Source of the DNA: Malania oleifera
Taxonomy: Eukaryota; Streptophyta; Magnoliopsida; Santalales; Ximeniaceae
DNA length: 64,000 bases
Assembly: GCF_029873635.1 (NCBI RefSeq)
Contig: NC_080425.1
Coordinates: forward strand, 45,919,678-45,983,677
Direction of reading: 5' to 3'
Part shown: in pieces, positions 44,805 through 55,931 of the stretch
How the letters are laid out: the number at the start of each line of letters is the position of its first letter
How positions within the stretch are numbered: the first letter of the stretch is position 1
The notes under the pieces: generated by a model
Database searches by the model: none
What the model was told of the DNA's origin: nothing
What the model saw: the letters and a program-made list of their open reading frames with translations, nothing else
Made by a program: the position numbers and the translations under genes

Positions 44805-45199
44805 CTCCCAAAAAAATGACATTTCGTGAAACCTATACGAGGGATTGAACCCCACAGAGGCTCCACTACTTGTTCTTTCAAAAAAATAAAATAAAAAATG
44901 GTTGAATAAAAAAAAGGAAGAAGGGAAAATTTGGGTTGGACCTACCCCTTTTGGGGTAAGTTGCCTACGTACCGAGGTCTGGGATCAAGCCAATGTAGTT
45001 CATAAAAAAGTTGGGTTTGAGTACTTTGAAAGGATTTCCTCCTAATATTTTGAAAAGAATAATTTAAAAAAAACAAAACAAAAACAAAAACAAAAGAATG
45101 AGGGAAAGTCTGGGTTTTGAAGTTAGGGTGGTCATTCTGAAAATGGGTATTTCAAAATCGAGAGGCATTTTTAAAAAAAAAGGAATGACCCTATTTCGA
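44316..45199. other. Non-coding DNA with GT microsatellite
   Basis: No gene. A (GT)n run lies at about 44760-44802. GGGGTAAGTTGCCTACGTACC (44954-44974) resembles a motif often found in plant LTR elements. Confidence 0.6.
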
Positions 45200-45922
45200 G
45201 AAACAATTCGGAAAAACCGAATTTGGGAGAATCCCAAAGACTTTCAGGATTGAAAGAGCATTTTGGGATGAAATCCAATTTTGGGGAAACAAAATCGGGA
45301 TTTGTTTTCATATATGAGGCAAAAATCGGAATGATTTTTGAAAGAGAATTTCGTGGGGGCCATGTGGTGAAATTAATCCCACTGAGGTCTCATTACTTCC
45401 TCGGACAAAATTTTTTAGAAAAACACACCCATTTTTTCAATTTTTTTTATAAAAAAACTCAAGAGCGAGTTCAAAGGATTTTGTGGAACCCATACCAAAA
45501 AATTAATCTCACGGGGGTCCCATTACTTCCTCGATGATATGAATTTTTTTTAAAAAAATGATTTTTTCAGTTTCAAAATTGGGGAAATGAATCCAAAGGA
45601 TGTCATGGGGCCCATGCGGGGAAATTAATGCCACGAGAGTCTCATCACTTCCTCAATGGTAGGATTTTTAAAAATGATTATTCCAATTTCAAAATCAAGG
45701 AAATGAATTTTAGAGGATTTCATGGGACCTATGCAGAGAAATTAATCCCACAGGGTGTCGTAACTTCCTCAATGATAAAAATTTAATAAATGGGTTTTCA
45801 AATTTCAAAATTAGGAAAATGAATTTAGAGGATTTTATGGGACCTATGCGGGGAAATCAATCCCACGGGAGTCCCATTACCTCCTCAGTTCCTCCATGAT
45901 AGGAATTTTTAAAAATGGTATC
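45200..45922. repeat. Tandem array of about 120-bp units, left part
   Basis: The marker AAATTAATCCCAC (or a variant) occurs at about 45370, 45500, 45622, 45739 and 45854, each followed by GGGAGTCCCATTACTTCCTC and then by TTTCAAAATTGGGGAAATGA. The array resumes after the solo LTR (markers at about 48178 and 48298). The unit has no coding sense. Confidence 0.9.
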
Positions 45923-46319
45923 TGTTGACTTTTTGAGTCTGATCCCTTTTTTTATTATAACAAATCATAACATCTCATTTGTGTGCTGAGTGAATGAATA
46001 GATTTATAATTTTGTAAGCACAAATGACGGATGCAAAATGGAAGCCAAAAAGTACCCTAAAGCTTACATCAATTGGCGAATTACATGAATTTGTTAATAG
46101 CAAAGGCTTGAAGACTTTACTTTTTCAATTGTAATAATAATTCGGTTTCAATTGTGCATGCATGTTCATATGATTTAAATTGAAGCTCTATAATGACCTT
46201 AGATTGACCTTATGACTTCAAGTTTCATGAAAAACCCTTTTCACTAAAAATGTTAAATTTATACAAAAGGTTTAAAGTGGTTTTGAACTTAAAAGAAGGA
46301 AAAAACTTAATTTTTCAAA

Positions 46320-46700
46320 GGGGTCAGTCGACCAGTTGTAAAGCCCAATCGACCAGACAACTTATATGGCCAAAAATATGTTTTTTTTTTTTCTTAAAGG
46401 GCCAATCGACCGCACTTTCAAGCCCAGTCAGTCGGACTGACCATATGGCCAGAACTTAATTTTTGTAAAGACCCGGTCAACCAGACATCCAAGCCCAGTC
46501 GACCAAACCTACATTTGGCCAGAAATTGTTTTTATAAAGGCCCAGACGACCAGACCTATAAGGCCAGTAGACCAACCTTCAAAGAATAGTGATACGGCCG
46601 ATCAGATCATATGGACCAATTGACCAAACTGCGCAAAAATGGAAAATCGCCCTTGGGCTAGTCAACCTGACCTCGGGCTAGTCGACTGAAACTCTCGAGT
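46320..46700. repeat. GTCGACCAGAC-type short repeats in solo LTR
   Basis: About ten variants of GGCCAGTCGACCAGACCTNN AAGCCCAGTCGACC occur, often in opposing pairs. They lie upstream of the likely TATA box (TATAAATACAAG near 46795). Confidence 0.85.
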
Positions 46701-47589
46701 TTAGGCTATTTTGAGCCTCCAACACTCATATTTTTTGAAAATAAATTATATTTTAATGTCCAATGGTCATATAACGACTATATTTGTTTTTGCCTATAAA
46801 TACAAGCTTAGACCACTTGAAAAATGTTAGAGAAAACATATTGGAAGCATACTTGAAAATCTTTGATTCTTGTTCTTATCTCAAACTCCTTTTAAGCATC
46901 AAATTCTTATTTCTCCAACTTTCTCCTTTGAAAATATTTTTGGAGAAATTTTTTTAAGGGTTTCTTGAAAGACTTGAGCTTATATCTTCACTTATATAAT
47001 ATAGCTTGAAAGTCATTTTATTCTTGTGGTATTTTAAACTCACATTTCTCCTACTTTCTTTTTGAAAAATTCATTTTGGAAAAAATCTTTGAGTTATTCA
47101 AGAGAACTTTGAGCATATATTAAATTCATATATACTTGCTTGAAAAGTTTTTCTTTCTTGATATTTATTAAATGTCAACCTTGAAGAAATATTTTTCTCC
47201 TACTCTTCATTTTGAAAATTCTTTTGGAGAAAATATTTTGAGTTTTACAAGGAAGCTTTGAGCATATATTTCACTCATATATACTTGCTTGAAAGGCTCC
47301 TTATCTTTTGAAAGCTTTGAGTATAATCAAATTCATATTTATTAGATCAAAGCATTTCTATTCTTGATATTTCCAAGGTCAAATTTTAAGAAAACATTTT
47401 CCATACTCTCATTCATTTGCTTGAAAAATATTTTTGAGAGGAAAACACTATATTCTTTCCGAACTTCATTTTAAAATCATTTGAGAGTGCATTTAACATT
47501 TTTTATTGTACAAATCAACTTATTGAAGAACCATTTTATTGTATGAAAATTATTTTTGAAACAAGCTCTTCGCGGTTCGGGTTGTGAAA

Positions 47590-47835
47590 CATGGCCAAGT
47601 AAGTGTACATCACTTAGAGAGGCAGCTCCGCCTAGAAGGAGTGGACCAAGTGTGGGGTATCGCTTGGAGAGGGGAGCTCTACCCTATTAAAGGAATGACC
47701 AAGCGTGGGGTATCTCTTGAAGAGGGGGGCTCTATCCTATTGAATGAGTGACCAAGCGTGGGGTATTGTTTGAAGAGGCAGCTCCGCCTAGAAGGAGCAG
47801 ATTGTATAAGGTAGCTCCACCTTATTTGAAGGAGT
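47590..47835. repeat. Minisatellite in solo LTR (about 55-65-bp unit)
   Basis: Four units with core GACCAAGCGTGGGGTATC, TTGAAGAGG, AGCTCCGCCTAGAAGGAG; the middle two have GGGAGCTCTACCCTATT variants. Confidence 0.88.
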
Positions 47836-48115
47836 GGATAGTGGAGTCCTTAGGTAGTTTGCCTAAGGCGACGATGTAGGCGGGTATAGTCGAACCTCGT
47901 TAAAATCTCAGTGTCACTCTCTTGCCCTTATCTCTTTACTTTTTTTTTTTTGCACGTATATGTTTATTTATTTATTGTCGTGATTGTTCTTACATACACG
48001 CATTTAAATTTTAATTGGGATTTTGTTTCATGAATCAGGTAAATAATTTGAATTTTTTTTTTTTTAAACCCAATTCATCCCGCCCTCTTGGGATTACACC
48101 AATCCCCTCAGAATC

Positions 48116-48350
48116 CAATTTTTTAATTTCAAAATAGGAGGAATGAATTCAAAGGATTTCATAAGACCCATGTGGGGAAATCAATCCCACAGGGTCTCAT
48201 TACTTATTCGAAGATAAGAATTTTTTAAAATGGCACCCAATTTTCTAATCTAAAAATCAAGGAATGAATTTAGAGAATTTTGTGGGACATGTACGAGAAA
48301 ATCAATCCCACGGGAGTCTCATTAATTCCCCAAAATAAAACTCGAAATCA
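48116..48350. repeat. Tandem array of about 120-bp units, right part
   Basis: Continuation of the array at 45200-45917, with two recognisable units (AAATCAATCCCAC at about 48178 and 48298). Confidence 0.88.
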
Positions 48351-48860
48351 ATCGCCTTGATTTTGGATTACTCACATCCATAAGGAAATATGACTTGGTT
48401 CTACTCAGAAGGAAAATCCCCAATTTCAAGGAGGTTGTAAATTCCGTCAAGGCAAAATAGCCGATTTTCTAAAAAAAATGATCTATTTGAAAAAACCACA
48501 AAAAAAATAATAATGTAAAACTAAATATGAGGGTTAGAGCGATGCATATATTTCAGAAATGCAAGTCATGCGCATGAGTCTTAAAAAATGACGTAATATT
48601 TAATGCAAAACATTCATTTTACTTCTTCAAAACACACCCAAAAAAAATGATTTTTTAATAAGAGAAAAAGAACTATCTTATATGCAGGATACCACATAGA
48701 AAAAAGGATACATTTATATATATAAACACTTAAATTTCCATGCTGTTGTGAAATAGCCCTCTAACAATGCATAGCAAAATAACAATTTGTGTAAAGGATC
48801 AAACAAAAACAATGCGACAATCTAAATGGTGAATATATAGATTACTTCCACAACCATAGC
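48351..48860. other. Non-coding DNA
   Basis: AT-rich with no gene or recognised repeat. Confidence 0.55.
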
Positions 48861-49375
48861 AATATAAAGAAATCAATAACAAGAGCAATGACACTAGGAA
48901 TTACGTGGTTCAGTAAAGCCTACATCCACGTGAGCAAACAGCAAGAACTCACAATCTCTTTGTCCAAATGACATGAACAATACATGAATCCTATCAAGAA
49001 CACTCTCAATTAACCATTGGCACCCTTGGCACACAAAATGCACAAAAGCACACCAAGGCACAAGAGGCACACAATATAGAATTCTATGTATTCTCGGAAG
49101 TTTCCCCTAAAACCCAATCAAAATAACATCCAAACAATTCAAAATCTAGGCAGGTTGTACCAATCCAAACCATTGACTGTTTCAGATATCGAAAGCAAAC
49201 TCTCTGAAATTCAGCCAAACCGTCGATGGATTTCTTGAAACCGTCAATGGTTTTCCTCTGCTCTACTGCATCTTGATTTCTTTCATGTTTTCCCTTAGTA
49301 TGTAAGACATAATTCACAACAAACTCTACCTTAGTGAACATACGAGCCTTAGGAGAAATCGAAAAAACATGAACT

Positions 49376-50015
49376 CACTGCTCCACCTTGAACTTTGGAA
49401 CATTAGGTTGGGATTGTCTCCCTTCTAGCACTGCGAGACAAATACCAAGGTTAAGCAACACCGCTTGAACATACTGATGGCAGCTTCAGCTTCTACCATC
49501 AAACTCGATAGAGTTGTAGATGCAACACCCGAAGACTTCACACTAGGCTTCCAACAATACCTTCCAACAATGTAAATAGAAACACTGCTGCAAGCCTTCT
49601 ATCACCAAAGCCCCCTGCATAGTCTTCAACAAAACTAACAATTAAAGATTCACTTTGTTGCTTGCCGAAACACCCCACTGCACAATCATAGGGAACCTTT
49701 GACATATCCCAGATATCACAACCCATCCGTGAGTACTGAGCGGTAGACATTCCATATTGATTCTCTATGGAACCCCCTTGAGATGGCAAACGAAGTCTCC
49801 TTGCAGTTCTATCCATAAAGCCACCATGATATAACACCAATCTCCTTATAGCTCTGTCCACAAAGCCACCTTGATATAATACTAATCTCCCTACAGCTTT
49901 GTCCATGCGAATCATCAAACCAAGATCCTTCTTGGTCGTACCCAACACATTTATGTCAAAAACTTTCAAAAGAGTTCCCAACTAATTAGCCTCAATTAAA
50001 GCATTTCCAGCCAAT
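49376..50015 (-). pseudogene. Copia RT/RNase H remnant
   Basis: On the minus strand LLAGNALIEAN, a stop, then LLKVFDINVLGTTKKDLGLM, IRMDKAVGRLVLYQGGFVDR resembles the copia RT segment F-(D/E)-M-K-D-L-G-A-A-K-K-I-L-G-M-E-I. The block encoding RRLVLYxGGF(V/M)DR is duplicated in tandem (plus-strand 49800-49905). MSKVPYDCAVG corresponds to the later MSKVPYASAVGSLMY motif. Confidence 0.75.
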
Positions 50016-50523
50016 AACATGTCATTCACACACAACAAATACACCAAATACCAATGTCTCCCAACTTTTCGGTAAAGAGTTAAGAAGCATTAGGGTCTGC
50101 AACTCACCATAAAAAACTATTTTCGTAGTAGCAAGTTGATTGATAATATTTTTCATTTCATTCAAATGATCGGTAATAAGTCCACCATCTTTATATTTTA
50201 AATTCACCAATTTTCAAAAAAGAAAAGTTTTATTTGTAGACAACCTTTTATCATAAAGACCCTCTGATTTTTTCCACAATTCATATGCCGAAATTTTGAC
50301 AGAAACATAATGAAAAACACTATCATCAATCCATTGATAGATGACACCAACAACTTTTCTATTAAGTCTATTTCACCCATCATTACTCATGTTTTGAGGC
50401 TCTCGACTATCACCCTCGATAAGTTCATCCAAATATTTACAAAATAAAAGATTTTGCATTTTTGTTTTCCAAGTTACTCAATTGCTTCTATCGAAACTAA
50501 TTATACGGCCAACATTACCATCC
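50016..50523 (-). pseudogene. Copia gag fragment
   Basis: An ATG at 50523 opens MDGNVGRIISFDRSN, then a stop. The gag-polypeptide domain follows in pieces: MQNLLFCKYLDELIEG, ISAYELWKKSEGLYDKRL, VNLKYKDGGLITDHLNEMKN and LLNSLPKSWETLV. The SLPxSWE motif is typical of copia gag. Where protease should follow, the sequence passes straight into RT. Confidence 0.82.
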
Positions 50524-50573
50524 ATGATCTACCCAATCCTAATGAGTCCAAATAACACAACTCTAAAACCAGT

Positions 50574-51190
50574 TGTTGGGAAAAAATATGAATGATTCTC
50601 ACAAACAAATCAATGGTGTAATGCAAATAAATAAATTAATTAAGACACAAGAAATTTAATATGATTCCCTTTAAGTGTTGAGTTACATCCACAGGATACG
50701 ACGATCCAAATCCATTATCACCAAAGTTCAAACAAAGTGGGGACAAAAAGGCAAAGACTTACAAATACACAAAAGTGTATAACAAATATAATAAGATGAC
50801 AGACCTCACCAAATATTGAGAACAAAGTTCCAAGATCCAACCAAAATAAAGCACAAAACGAAAGCCCAATATGCTGAAAAAAAATAATTCCTTTGCTTCA
50901 CGGAACAAGACTAAAAAACCAAGATACTTGCACTGGAACAGCAACTCGCCGGAGAAACAACGCCGTGAAGCTGCCGGAGTCACAGGAGGGAGGGCAGCAT
51001 GTTGGAGAAGGGCCATAGCTGGCTGCAGGCGTGAGGAGCTAGTGCAAAAATGGTGAAGGAAGTGGAGGGGTCACAGCTTGCTGCGCGTGAGGTTCTGAGA
51101 AAATACAAAAAACATGTTTTAGTAGGCTTCTTTGAGAAGCCAAAACAAAACAATAAAAAAGAACCCCTTTTCAAGACATGGGCCCCAACA
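50574..51190 (-). repeat. 5' LTR of minus-strand copia element
   Basis: On the minus strand it starts TGTTGGGGCCCATGTCTTG at 51190 and ends TTTTTTCCCAACA at 50574, with a primer-binding site just inside. It is 617 bases long. Confidence 0.85.
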
Positions 51191-51493
51191 CCCAACATTC
51201 ATCTCCTTACAGACGATCTCTCTTCTCTTTGTTCATAAATATTCTCTCTTTACCAAATCTCTCTCTCTGGCTGGCTGATCAATTCGTCTGTTCTCAGTTA
51301 CTCTTGCTCTCTCTAGTATCTCTCCCTTTAATTTGTTCATTCAATCATCCTGTCCGTCCCTGTTTTTCAATTCATCACTTGGGATTGGACTCATTTGTTC
51401 TCTATTTCTCTCGTGATCTTCTCTCCATCTTAAATTTGTTCATTCGGTCATCTTGTTCCTCTTTGTTTTTCATCAGTTTGGATTGACTGATGG
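51191..51493 (+). other. CT-rich possible leader
   Basis: A pyrimidine-rich stretch (CTCTCTCTCT, TTCTCTCTTT) as in many plant 5' untranslated leaders, just upstream of an ATG at 51494. There are imperfect internal duplications of ATTTGTTCATTCxxTCATC (about 51330 and 51435). Confidence 0.5.
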
Positions 51494-51908
51494 ATGGCAT
51501 CTGCATCTATGGCCACCGGTACTACGAGAGAAGAACTACACAACGTGAACTTGTTTAGGAATGCCCCTGATCTCTCTCTGGCCTCCTCCATCGATGACCC
51601 ACACAGAGGATTCAAGCCACCAGTGCAGATCTCCTCGAAGTTCAATGTCACCTGGCGACACAAGCGCTACTTTCGCTCTCTAGACGCCAACCTTGCCATC
51701 ACCGATGTATGCGTCCAAGAACCTGTGGGGCACCTACCTCCTTTCCCGAATCGCACTCGCGCTTCTAGAACTTCTCAATCATGTTATTTAACTTATTTGT
51801 AACATCATCCAAGCCTTTGGTCTTCGACTTGCCACCTGCGACTTTGCCAAACACCGAACACAAAGGTTGGGGTGGACACGGCCCACTCTTTCGGGCATTC
51901 TAGGTTCG
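51494..51908 (+). pseudogene. Unrecognised gene fragment interrupted by a copia element
   Basis: An open frame starts MASASMATGTTREELHNVNL and continues for 102 codons (to 51802), with LFRNAPDLSLASSIDDPHRG, FKPPVQISSKFNVTWRHKRY. I do not recognise the family. Base composition is higher in GC than the flanks, and a CT-rich leader precedes it, which suggests host coding DNA. After 51802 the same strand has open pieces in other frames (FGLRLATCDFAKHR; TRPTLSGILG) up to the copia insertion at 51909, and sequence resumes at 57299. It may be a broken gene. Confidence 0.4.
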
Positions 51909-52231
51909 TGTAAAACTGAATGCTCTCTCTATAAATAAACTCTGATTTTACTGAATCATGAAATGAGCAAAATACTACTACCATACTTGACTGAATACGT
52001 ACCCCAGCTATTTATATACAAGAGCTGGTAAATACAAAACAGATTTCCACCTTTTTAGAGGGAAAAATAGTTACAACCTTACTCTACAACTACTTATGGT
52101 TATAAGAGTTATATCACAGCCTCATCTCTTCAAGCTACATGTTAGAAGATTCTTCATCACTCGTCTTCTATTCTTGGATTATATTCTTGCCCTTCACTGC
52201 ACCAGAATTAATTAATTTGTCAAATTTAGCA
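51909..52231 (-). repeat. 3' LTR of copia element
   Basis: It matches 56948-57293 closely. The 5' LTR has about 20 extra bases (GATATCACCAGCATTAATAT region). On the minus strand it starts TGCTAAATTTGACAAATTA. Confidence 0.95.
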
Positions 52232-52245
52232 CCCCCCCTCAAGAG
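52232..52245 (-). other. Polypurine tract of copia element
   Basis: On the minus strand CTCTTGAGGGGGGG directly precedes the 3' LTR. Confidence 0.9.
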
Positions 52246-52656
52246 CAAAGCTCTTGATGCTGGATCATCCATGATATACTCTGGATATTCAATTTAATGA
52301 GTAAAAATATTAATCAATCCCAACTTCTTAACCATTCCAACATAGTTGTCTACACCAAGTGCTTTAATAAAAATATCTGCTAATTGATTCTTGGATGCAA
52401 CATAAAAGGTCTTGATTGTACCATTTAAAACTCTGTTTCTAACAATGTGACAATCAGCTTCTATGTGTTTTGATCTCTCATGAAACACTGGATTTGCAGT
52501 TATGTGCAATGCTTCCTAGTTAACACAATAAAGTAAAACTGATTTCTCATGCTTCACTTGCAAATCTTTTAATAAAAATAAAATTCAAATTACTTCACAA
52601 GTGGTGCTTGTCATGGATCTATATTCAGTTTCAGCTGAAGATCTTGACACCATTGA
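52246..52656 (-). pseudogene. Copia RNase H C-terminus
   Basis: On the minus strand, after the frame break at 52657, pieces include SISSAETEYRSMTSTT-like, then [20 protein letters not shown] and [13 protein letters not shown] (52509-52294). The [12 protein letters not shown] and QLADxFTKALG motifs are diagnostic. Confidence 0.9.
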
Positions 52657-53440
52657 TTATTTCTTTGATCTCCATGATATCAAGGCATTTCCAAGAAAAA
52701 TACAATATCCAGTAAGTGATTTCCTTGTATTTGGACATCCTGCCCAATCAGCATCACAATATGCTTCTAATTGTAAATCTGAATCACTAGGAAAAAAAAT
52801 CCCTTGTCCAGGTGTTCCTTTAATATATTGCAAGACTCTTGTTGCAGTCTGCATATAAGGAACTCTTGGTTTGGGTAAAAATTGAGTTAACATGTTGACG
52901 GCATATGTGATATCAGATTTGCCGAGTGTCAAATACATCAATTTACCTATGGGCCTTCTATACCTGCTTGAATCTGATAGAAGTTCACCGCTGTCCTTTG
53001 ATAGCCTCAATTGTTGTTCCATTGGAGATTTGGCAAGCTTACAACCCGTCATGCCTGTTTCCTTTAAAATTTCTAAAGCAAACTTTCTTTGGTTTAAGCT
53101 TACTCCCTTCTTGCTTCTAGCAATTTCAAGTCGTAAGAAGAACATAAGTGAGTCAAGATTCTTAATTCCAAATTTAACATCCAAAACAGATTTCAAAGTT
53201 GCTACACAAGTGGGATCATTTCCTGTGATGACCATGTCGTTCACATAGACCAATAAAGTTGTAAACAAAGAACCTTTAGCATGAACAATGAGAGAATTAT
53301 CAGCAGTAGACTGCACAAAACCAAGTTGGTGAATAGTGTATGACTGTTTCGTATACCATTGCCTTGAAGCTTGTCTCAAACCATAAAGAGATTTAAGTAG
53401 CTTGAAAACAACAGGAGGAGCTGATTATGAGGAAGAAGAA
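52657..53440 (-). pseudogene. Copia reverse transcriptase, C-terminal part
   Basis: Open frame 53379-52657: MRQASRQWYTK, GFVQSTADNSLIVHAKG, the active site LLVYVNDMVITG (family YVDDM, so the first Asp is replaced by Asn), GIKNLDSLMFFLRLEIARSK and YCDADWAGCPNTRKSLTGYC. A C-run near 53450 and a stop separate it from the upstream part. Confidence 0.93.
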
Positions 53441-53553
53441 GCAACTGAAGTCCCCCCCCCCCTCTCACTGTGAAAACTAGGAGGCAATGACATGTACACT
53501 TCATCTAAATCCCAATGTAAAAATGCATTATTAATGTCTAATTGGTGAATAGG

Positions 53554-54657
53554 CTAACATCTAGCAGCTGCCAAAGCAAGAAGGACTCGAACAGTGACTG
53601 TCTTAGCAATAGGAGAGAAGGTCTCAAGAAAATCAATGCCTTCCCTTTGTGTGTACCCCTTAGCCACAAGTTTTGCCTTATATCTTTCCACTATTCCATC
53701 AGCATTCAACTTAATCCTATACACCCACTTACACCTAATAGGGGTTTTAGCAGGAGGTAAAGTGGTCAACTCCCAAGTATGATTATGTTCAAGGTCCTGA
53801 ATTTCTTTGTCCATTGCAACTCTCCAAAGAGGATCTTTAATAGCTTGAAAGAAGGATTGTGGCTTTTGAGGTGATGTGCTTACTGCCAACAAGTATGACT
53901 GATAACAAGGCTCCAAGTGTGAATAAATGAGCCCATCAACCACATGATAAGGTGCACCAGAAGGATGAGAAATAGCATGAGTAGTAGCACAAGCATAATA
54001 ATGTAAGTAATCTGGTTTAGTGGATTGCCGAGATGATCTTCTGAGAGGTGCTGATGGTAACTCATGAGTTGATGTAGAAGCAGGTTCAGATGTGATTGAA
54101 GTAGGAACTGTAGGAGCAGTAGGATCATAAATTGTAGGAGAGGAATCTGAATGGAGAGGAGAAACCTGAACTGGAATAGGATCATGAACAAAATTTGAAC
54201 AAGCAATAGACTCATCTTGTATAGTAAGAGGAGTGACAAAAAAACCATTACCTGAGCTGGAAGATGCAAGACCATCAACTTCAGGAATTGAAGTAAAAGG
54301 GTCTGAAAATGGGGCTTTACCATCAATGAAAGGAAATATGTGTTCATGAAAAACCATATCTTTAGATATGAAAACTGCATTTGTACATAAGTATAAAACC
54401 TTGTAACCTTTTATGCCAAAAGGATAACCTAGAAAGACATACCTCCTTGCTCTTGCGACAAATTTGGATCTATTATGTGCAAGAGTAGATGCATAACAAA
54501 GACAGCCAAAAATTCTTAAATGATCATAGGAAGGAAGACTGCCATAAAGAATCTTATAAGGGGGAGAAAGAGGTGTACTAGGAATTCTATTAATCAAATA
54601 TACAACAGTTAACACACAATGTCCCCAAAGATGTAAAGGTAAATGAGAATGAAACAT
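53554..54657 (-). pseudogene. Copia integrase C-terminus and RT N-terminus
   Basis: A 367-codon open frame with [71 protein letters not shown] (the integrase GKGY/GYPxGxKGY motif), a variable Ser/Pro/Thr linker, then [62 protein letters not shown]. It ends at a stop after AAARC. This is the best-preserved frame of the element. Confidence 0.95.
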
Positions 54658-55160
54658 GAGTGACCTTGCTACATTTAAAATATGTTGATGTTTCCTATCT
54701 ACAATTGCATTTTGGTGAGGGGTTTAAACACAGCTTAAATGATGCAAAATTCCTTTTTTAGCAAAGAAATCACTTATGATGAATTCAGTTCCATGATCAA
54801 TTCTAATGATTTTTACTTTCCTAGAAATTTGAGTATCAACCATAGTACAAAATTGTTCTAATATGGACTGAGTTTTTGATTTGTCCTTCAACAAATAAAC
54901 CCATGTACATCAAGAGCAATCATCCACTATAGTGAGAAAATATCTGCAAGAATCAATGGTAGATACAGAAAATGGACCCCACAAATCATAATGGATCAAA
55001 TCAAAACAATTCTTGGAAATATGTAAACTTTCATTAAGTAGTAATCTTTTCTATTTGGCAAGGGGACAAACATCACAAAAGAAATCTTCATTTGAATCAC
55101 CAATATGTACATTATTTGACTTGAGTAAATTCAACTTAGAATTTGATGGATGCCCCAACC
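54658..55160 (-). pseudogene. Copia integrase zinc finger and core
   Basis: Frameshifted pieces: IWHLRLGHPSNSKLNLLK, CDVCPLAKQKRLLLNE (HHCC finger), then the core start FDLIHYDLWGPFSVSTID and later KIIRIDHGTEFIISDFFAKK-like segments on the minus strand. Catalytic Asp and Glu neighbourhoods are visible, but in broken frames. Confidence 0.85.
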
Positions 55161-55930
55161 TCAAATGCCATATATGTGGCTGAATTTTATTAACAGAAGA
55201 GACTGGTGAAACAAAAGAAGATACTGACTTGCTATCTTCCAGTATAGACCATTGCTCTCTTTACCCAAACCAAGTGTGCTCCAATGAGCAAGGTCCTGGA
55301 TGAAACACAAGTTACCAAAGAAAATAAGGCAACACTGAATAGATTTAGCAAGTTGACAAACTGATATGAGATTAAAACTGAACGATGGAACACAAAGAAC
55401 ATTATATAAGATGAGGCTTTCATTAATTTTGATAGTCCCAGTATGTGTGACAAAGGCTACCTCACCATTTGGAAAATTCACATGAGAATTCAATGTAACA
55501 ATTATGGTGTTGAAACAAGACATAGAATGTACCATGTGGTCAGTAGCACCTGTGTCTATGACCCACTTAGCAAATTCAAAACAAGTTTTATTAACCAGTT
55601 TGGCTGAAAAAATGGAATGAGTTAAATTTGGACTGAAAGTAAGATTAGAGACAATACCAGACATGGTTTCAAGGTAATTGTTAGGAGTTTGAGGATAAGA
55701 TGTAGTGGTTGCCACATCAGCAGTAGTAGGAACACTAGCAGATGAACACATATCAGCAGCTCGAGAAACCAAATTAGTCAATCCATTACCAGTACTCACA
55801 TTGGCTGCAAGATGATTCTTACCAGAGTTACATCCCGCATTGAGGAATGTCAATAATTTCTCACACTGAGCTTTAGAAATAGGACATTGAATCAAAACAT
55901 TCTCAGGTGCTATTTTAGAATTGCAAATAA
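55161..55930 (-). pseudogene. Copia protease
   Basis: The 244-codon frame contains FAKWVIDTGATDHMVHSMSC (catalytic DTGA kept), VNFPNGEVAFVTHTGTIKIN and LYNVLCVPSFSFNLISVCQL, ending with the GAG-pre-integrase-like ESNGLYWKI. The catalytic motif is intact. Confidence 0.92.
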
Positions 55931-55931
55931 C

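Larger units (their letters stand above)
45923..48110 (+). mobile_element. Solo LTR (2.2 kb) inside the tandem array
   Basis: It starts TGTTGACTTTTTGAG and ends ATCCCCTCA. The flanks are GTATC (45918-45922) and GAATC (48111-48115), a 5-bp target duplication with one change, and the array reads through across them. There is no internal coding region, so it is a solo LTR. The internal GTCGACCAGAC repeats (46320-46700), the TATAAATACAAG region near 46795 and the CTCTTGGGATTACACC end resemble long LTRs of Ty1/copia SIRE/Maximus type. The lineage is an inference. Confidence 0.85.
48861..51190 (-). mobile_element. Deleted Ty1/copia element, minus strand
   Basis: A 5' LTR (50574-51190, ends TGTTGGGG/CCCAACA) is followed on the minus strand by an initiator-Met-type primer site (CTGGTTTTAGAGTTG), gag, and then directly by RT C-terminal sequence. 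Protease, integrase and most of RT are missing. The 3' side (about 48861-49375) looks like LTR sequence with ACCGTCGATGG-type motifs, but I see no clear similarity to the 5' LTR. The element may therefore be a chimera of two copias. Confidence 0.75.

Noticed and set aside
51050-51238. Plus-strand gene at the copia LTR
   Set aside because: The frame lies mainly within the LTR 50574-51190 and has no family signature.
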